Source: Lachnospiraceae bacterium UBA3401 (GTDB taxonomy: Bacteria > Bacillota > Clostridia > Lachnospirales > Lachnospiraceae). From it: a stretch of DNA of 64,000 nucleotides. Positions within the stretch are counted from its first letter, which is position 1; the number at the start of each line of letters is the position of its first letter. The notes under the pieces are model-generated. The model searched no databases and was not told where the DNA came from. It saw nothing but the letters and a program-made list of their open reading frames with translations. Both the position numbers and the translations under genes were made by a program. Where the stretch lies: positions 849 to 64,848 of the forward strand of contig DEPD01000024.1 in assembly GCA_002358575.1 (NCBI GenBank). Direction: 5' to 3'. Positions 59,992 to 64,000 of this stretch are shown in pieces.

Positions 59992-62900
59992 TCACTTCAA
60001 AAGGATTATTTGCTGGTCTTTTGTATAAATTAAATCAAACTTGTGCACAGCTTTCTTGTTTGAACCATCCTTTAATGTTACTGTAACTGTTACTGATTGG
60101 ATATCACTTGCCATGCATCGCACTCTATTTTCAGACACCACTAGCTGCGAATATGTTTTATTTGTCGTTGGTTTTGTAGGAACTAAAATAAATCCTCCTT
60201 TTATTGAATGATAGCCAATACCTTTCCCGCCACTTATCTCAACATTATATGATGGCACAGAGCTTTTACCCTGATAATCCTTCAACGACATAGAAAGCGA
60301 ATAATATATCCCTTTACTGTCAACCTGGTTGGTAAATCCACCAAATTCCAAGTTCAGCTTATTTACCTTTGGAATAACAACGACTGGATAAACTGCACTT
60401 GCACCACTACCATCTACAGCCTCCGCTTTCACATAAATTTGTGGATAGTAGTTCGATACAATAACCGATGCTGTTCCCTTCACAATCCCTTTATTTTCAT
60501 CTATCTCAGCATACTGTTCTCCGCCATGCATAATGCTCCATTTCACCTTTTGGTTTGCCGCTTTTCCAAAATTATTACTTATCTTTGCAGAGAGTGTAAT
60601 TTTAGAACCCACAGAGACAATTCCCTCATTGCCATTCTTCGGCACAATAGCAATCCTTGACATAGGAACACTCACTACAACATTGCATTTTGCCTTTTTA
60701 TTACTTCCGTCTGTCGCGCTGCATGTAATCGTTGCCTTTCCACTAGAGTGTGCCACAATCAATCCACCAGAATCGACAGATGCAATCCCTGGTGCACTGC
60801 TTATAAATTGCAATGCCTTGTCATCACCGCCTTCTACTTCTGGCAATAACTGAAACTGTCTTGGTGCATTGTAATTACCTGATACAGTAAATAAATTCAC
60901 TGTTTTTGGGATTTCAATCTTTGTGATTGGAGTTGTCACAGCTTCAAATTGAATGCTTGCTGTCTTTGGTTCCCTTCCTTCAGGAACACCTTTCTCTGTC
61001 GCTACGACTTCAAATTTTCCGCTTGCACCTTTTTTGACAGATACCTTTCCGCTTGCATTGACAGTTACAGTACCACTTGCACCTCCCACTGAGTTCACAG
61101 TCCAATCCAGTTTCTTGCTGGACACATTTGCTGGCAAAATACTCACCTGAATCACTGCACTTTTGCCAGCGGCTATCTTTTCTGGTCCCTTTAGCGTAAT
61201 GCTTTCTGCAAGCTGTTTTACAGTGATGGTACAACTAGCAGCTTTTTTGCTTCCATCATTGGCCGTTGCTTTAATAACAGCTTTTCCAGGAGCCAATGCA
61301 GTGACAGTCCCATTTGTATCTACGACGGCAACCTTCTTGTTGTTACTGCTCCATACAATATCTGTGATTTCTCCGCCATCTACAGTAAGATTACTGCTTC
61401 CATCTTCCTTTTTAAGAATATTTATCAAATCTTCTGTGTAGACTGTAAACTTTTTGGTGGAAAAGGCAACTTTTTTTATTTTTACTGCATCTAAAATTGT
61501 CAGTGTAAACTCATCCTGTACCGATCCCGCTTTTGCCCGAATCGTACATTCACCCGCAGGCGCATTTTTGTCTACTGTTACTTTTCCATTACTATTTACT
61601 TTAACCCCACTGTAATTATTTGCTACTTCCCAAGTAACTTTGCCATTCCCAAATTTTGCATAGGAAGGCTCTACTACTGCGCTCAATGTTAGGCTCTTTC
61701 CTTTTGCAATTTTATCCACAGAATCCGCCGCTGTGATAATCACGCTAGATGGTCCCGGCTCAAAATAAAATTTCTGTGAAACGACTTTGCTGGCTTTTCC
61801 TGTAATACGATTTACTGCAATTACGCTCAATGTAACCTGCTTTGCACCGCCAACATGGGCTTTTCCTTCGGTTAGAAGCTCGCCATTTGTTACAATACCA
61901 TTTTTAAATGTGGGCTTTTTACCATTGATAGAATAATATATCTCTGTGTTTGGTGAATTACATTCAATCGATATATCTTCCCATTCCTTGGTGAAAGTAG
62001 TTGTACTTCCTATATTTTTAATCACTGGCATTTGCGGCGCTTCATCTATCGCTGCTATTTTTATTCCAAGTACATTTGGCAAATATGTAGTGCCCGCGCC
62101 AATCTTGGGTGAAGAGGATTTCACTGCATTTTTCTTCATAACAGAAAACAGTGCCTCCACCTTTTCTGCACCACGCTTTCCTTTGAGCGCATCAATCTCA
62201 TCTGATGCAGACAAAATCACTGCCGCAGTCCCCGCTGCAACTGGACATGCCATACTCGTTCCTTGCAAAAAATCATACGCTTGATTAGAGTCATTGACCG
62301 TAGAGTAAATCTCAACACCTGGAAATGCAAGATCAATTTTATCTCCATAATTGGTAAATCCCGCCTTGCTTCCATCTTGCATAATTGCGGCAATAGAACA
62401 CACATTATCATAAGATGCAGGAAACTCATATCCATTTGTGGCTTCATTTCCAGCAGCGGCAAAAATAGCAACGCCATTTTGATACGCTTTCTCTATCACG
62501 CTCTCTTCATTTCCATTATAATAGCCGCTTCCAAGACTCATATTAATAACTTCTACGCCATCATCAACTGCCCTGTTAATCGCTCTTAAAATATATTCAT
62601 CCAACATATGACCATCAGAGTCCATAACACTATATGCATATATCTGTGCATCTGGCGCAATACCCGCACCACCTTTTCCATTATTGCCAACAGCAGCGGC
62701 TATGCCAGCAACATGTGTTCCATGTCCATCTGGGTCTATCGTTGTCGCGGCCCCACCTTCTGGAACCATTGTCAAATTCTGTGTCACATTCTCCTGTAAA
62801 TCTTCATGTGTACTATGTACTCCGGTGTCAATAATACCAATCTTTACACCATTTCCTTTGTAACCCTTTTCCCACGCATATTGATCGCCTATATACTCAT

Positions 62901-63936
62901 GTGCCCACTGATAATTTTCACTGTTTTCTTTCAAGGCAGGATCATTATATTCTTCAAAAAGTTGATAATAGTAATTGGGCCACACTGCTGGAAGATGATA
63001 AGATTTGCTCGCTGCTGCTCTTACTGCCTGACCGACGGTTCGCCCTTCGCCCAGCCGAATCACAGCCACACCATCCCCAAAGCTCTCAAGTGTACCGCCA
63101 AAACCTTCTGCAACTGTCAACGCATCTTCCTCGCTGTCTGTCAGATAAACAACTTCGCCTTTTACGTAAACTTCTGAAGAATCCGATTCTTCTTCGAGTT
63201 CAAATATATCGTCTGCGTAGGCTGCAAGCATTGATTTATCTTTCAACTGCCTCGACGAGAATGAGTAATTTTCTGGAAGTCCTGGAAACAGCACATCTGT
63301 TGCCAGTTCAGTAGTCGATTCCTCTGTTAATTCTTCGGTTGTCGATTCCTCTGTTGTCAGTTCTTCCGTTGTTGCTTCTTCGGTTGTCTCTGTAGCAGTT
63401 TCTGTTTCTATCTCACTCGAAACTGTTTCCTCTGCCGTCTCTTCTGTAGCGGCGGATTCCGTTGCTGTCTCTTTCGTTTCCTCCTCATCAGAAACCGTTT
63501 CGCTTGTAAATTCTTCTATAGAATCGATTTCGATTGTTGTTTCTTCTGTGGAAACTGTTTCAGTTGTTATTTCTTCTGTAGAATCGGATTTCGTTGAAGA
63601 TTCCTCTGTGAAATCCGATTCTGTTGTTGTTTCTTCAATATTCGTTGTGACTGTTTCTGTTGCTGTCTCCTCAGGAGAATCATTCTCAATTGTTATTTCT
63701 TTGGTATCTGTCACAGCGATCTCTGCCGTTTCTGTTATTGTTTCTTCAGGAAAATCAGATTCTATTTCATATTCAGAACGCTCTTCCTCTGATTCGATAT
63801 CGTCAATTATCGATATTTCTGCATTTCTCTTTGTCCCACTATTATTTGATTCTGCCAAAACAGATATTTCTGTTGTGTTTAGGAGCAAAGACATGACTAA
63901 AATCACAGAAACTATTTTTGATTTTTGAAACTTCAT
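59992..63936 (-). CDS. secreted subtilisin-family (S8) serine protease with Ig-like repeats
   Basis: A 1314-residue exported protein. Signal peptide at residues 1-29 (VSVILVMSLLLNTTEISVLA); a Thr/Glu/Ser-rich acidic stretch about 33-210 (repeated TEETTTE-like units); a propeptide-like segment; the S8 domain with Asp in IGIIDTGVHS (near 370), His in GHGTHVAG (near 406) and Ser in GTSMACP (near 560); a chitobiase/hexosaminidase C-terminal-like domain (near 640-720); then BIG2-type Ig-like domains to the end. There is no LPXTG motif, so it may be released or held by its domains. Ribosome site GAGGGG precedes the ATG. Confidence 0.92.
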   Translation of the reverse strand: MKFQKSKIVSVILVMSLLLNTTEISVLAESNNSGTKRNAEISIIDDIESEEERSEYEIESDFPEETITETAEIAVTDTKEITIENDSPEETATETVTTNIEETTTESDFTEESSTKSDSTEEITTETVSTEETTIEIDSIEEFTSETVSDEEETKETATESAATEETAEETVSSEIETETATETTEEATTEELTTEESTTEELTEESTTELATDVLFPGLPENYSFSSRQLKDKSMLAAYADDIFELEEESDSSEVYVKGEVVYLTDSEEDALTVAEGFGGTLESFGDGVAVIRLGEGRTVGQAVRAAASKSYHLPAVWPNYYYQLFEEYNDPALKENSENYQWAHEYIGDQYAWEKGYKGNGVKIGIIDTGVHSTHEDLQENVTQNLTMVPEGGAATTIDPDGHGTHVAGIAAAVGNNGKGGAGIAPDAQIYAYSVMDSDGHMLDEYILRAINRAVDDGVEVINMSLGSGYYNGNEESVIEKAYQNGVAIFAAAGNEATNGYEFPASYDNVCSIAAIMQDGSKAGFTNYGDKIDLAFPGVEIYSTVNDSNQAYDFLQGTSMACPVAAGTAAVILSASDEIDALKGKRGAEKVEALFSVMKKNAVKSSSPKIGAGTTYLPNVLGIKIAAIDEAPQMPVIKNIGSTTTFTKEWEDISIECNSPNTEIYYSINGKKPTFKNGIVTNGELLTEGKAHVGGAKQVTLSVIAVNRITGKASKVVSQKFYFEPGPSSVIITAADSVDKIAKGKSLTLSAVVEPSYAKFGNGKVTWEVANNYSGVKVNSNGKVTVDKNAPAGECTIRAKAGSVQDEFTLTILDAVKIKKVAFSTKKFTVYTEDLINILKKEDGSSNLTVDGGEITDIVWSSNNKKVAVVDTNGTVTALAPGKAVIKATANDGSKKAASCTITVKQLAESITLKGPEKIAAGKSAVIQVSILPANVSSKKLDWTVNSVGGASGTVTVNASGKVSVKKGASGKFEVVATEKGVPEGREPKTASIQFEAVTTPITKIEIPKTVNLFTVSGNYNAPRQFQLLPEVEGGDDKALQFISSAPGIASVDSGGLIVAHSSGKATITCSATDGSNKKAKCNVVVSVPMSRIAIVPKNGNEGIVSVGSKITLSAKISNNFGKAANQKVKWSIMHGGEQYAEIDENKGIVKGTASVIVSNYYPQIYVKAEAVDGSGASAVYPVVVIPKVNKLNLEFGGFTNQVDSKGIYYSLSMSLKDYQGKSSVPSYNVEISGGKGIGYHSIKGGFILVPTKPTTNKTYSQLVVSENRVRCMASDIQSVTVTVTLKDGSNKKAVHKFDLIYTKDQQIILLK

Positions 63937-64000
63937 TTTTCTTTCCCCTCTTCCAAAGTTTCATCAACTTCGCTAAATCTTTCCAACTGATAATGATTGC

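Noticed and set aside
1..64000. CRISPR arrays, tRNA and rRNA genes
   Set aside because: No regularly spaced repeats, tRNA-like cloverleafs or rRNA segments were recognised on either strand.

Overview
The window looks like a chromosomal segment of a low-GC, endospore-forming member of the Clostridia, most likely family Lachnospiraceae. The evidence is spoIVA, hemZ, the der-plsY-gpsA-spoIVA neighbourhood, a tyrosine T-box in front of tyrS, strong AGGAGG-type ribosome binding sites and perfect TTGACA-N17-TATAAT promoters. This is inference from gene content; no genus can be named. Almost every gene is on the minus strand; prs is the only confident plus-strand gene.

Region 1 (1-24 kb) is mostly housekeeping: a partial DUF6075-like gene, hemZ, a small gene broken by an amber stop, an MBL-fold hydrolase, the (p)ppGpp synthetase/hydrolase relA, apt, a lipoprotein, a heterodimeric ABC exporter, a membrane-anchored MutS-like ATPase, cytidine deaminase and purine nucleoside phosphorylase, spoIVA, a zinc-ribbon/VWA/MoxR trio, gpsA, plsY, der, a DUF512 radical-SAM-like protein and prs.

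Region 2 (24-55 kb) is one long minus-strand surface-glycan or glycosylation island, read from about 54.7 kb down to 24 kb. It holds nearly the whole pathway for UDP-2,3-diacetamido-2,3-dideoxy-uronic acids: a WbpB/WlbA-type oxidase, WbpE/WlbC-type aminotransferase, WbpD/WlbB-type acetyltransferase, a WbpI/WecB-type 2-epimerase and the WbpG/HisH/HisF amidination trio. Around these are glycosyltransferases, an AsnB-type amidotransferase, a radical SAM/SPASM enzyme, an ATP-grasp ligase, a glucuronyl C5-epimerase-like protein, an FkbM methyltransferase, an SDR-methyltransferase fusion, and IspD-like and Rpe-like proteins. There is no recognisable flippase or polymerase. At least seven of the proteins carry the same kind of Rossmann-like module fused to different catalytic domains. 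A CDP-glycerol glycerophosphotransferase-like protein appears split, its halves separated by the wbpB/E/D cassette plus a glycosyltransferase. At 30.3-32.5 kb two small cassettes (a retropepsin-like pair and a truncated PD-(D/E)XK transposase) are each bounded by related inverted repeats.

Region 3 (54.7-58.3 kb) sits upstream of the island. It contains a structured non-coding stretch, a TnpB-like protein in which all three RuvC catalytic acids are replaced (TldR-like), and a complete tyrosine recombinase flanked by imperfect 26-bp direct repeats. Region 4 (58.3-64 kb) holds tyrS with its T-box and a large secreted subtilisin-family protease.

Two families of dispersed structured repeats show compensatory base changes: a three-hairpin element (two full and two partial copies, near 13.8, 24.9, 51.2 and 54.9 kb) and a 63-bp two-hairpin element (5.3 and 58.1 kb). 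With the catalytically dead TnpB-recombinase pair at the head of the glycan island, these are the least explained features here.
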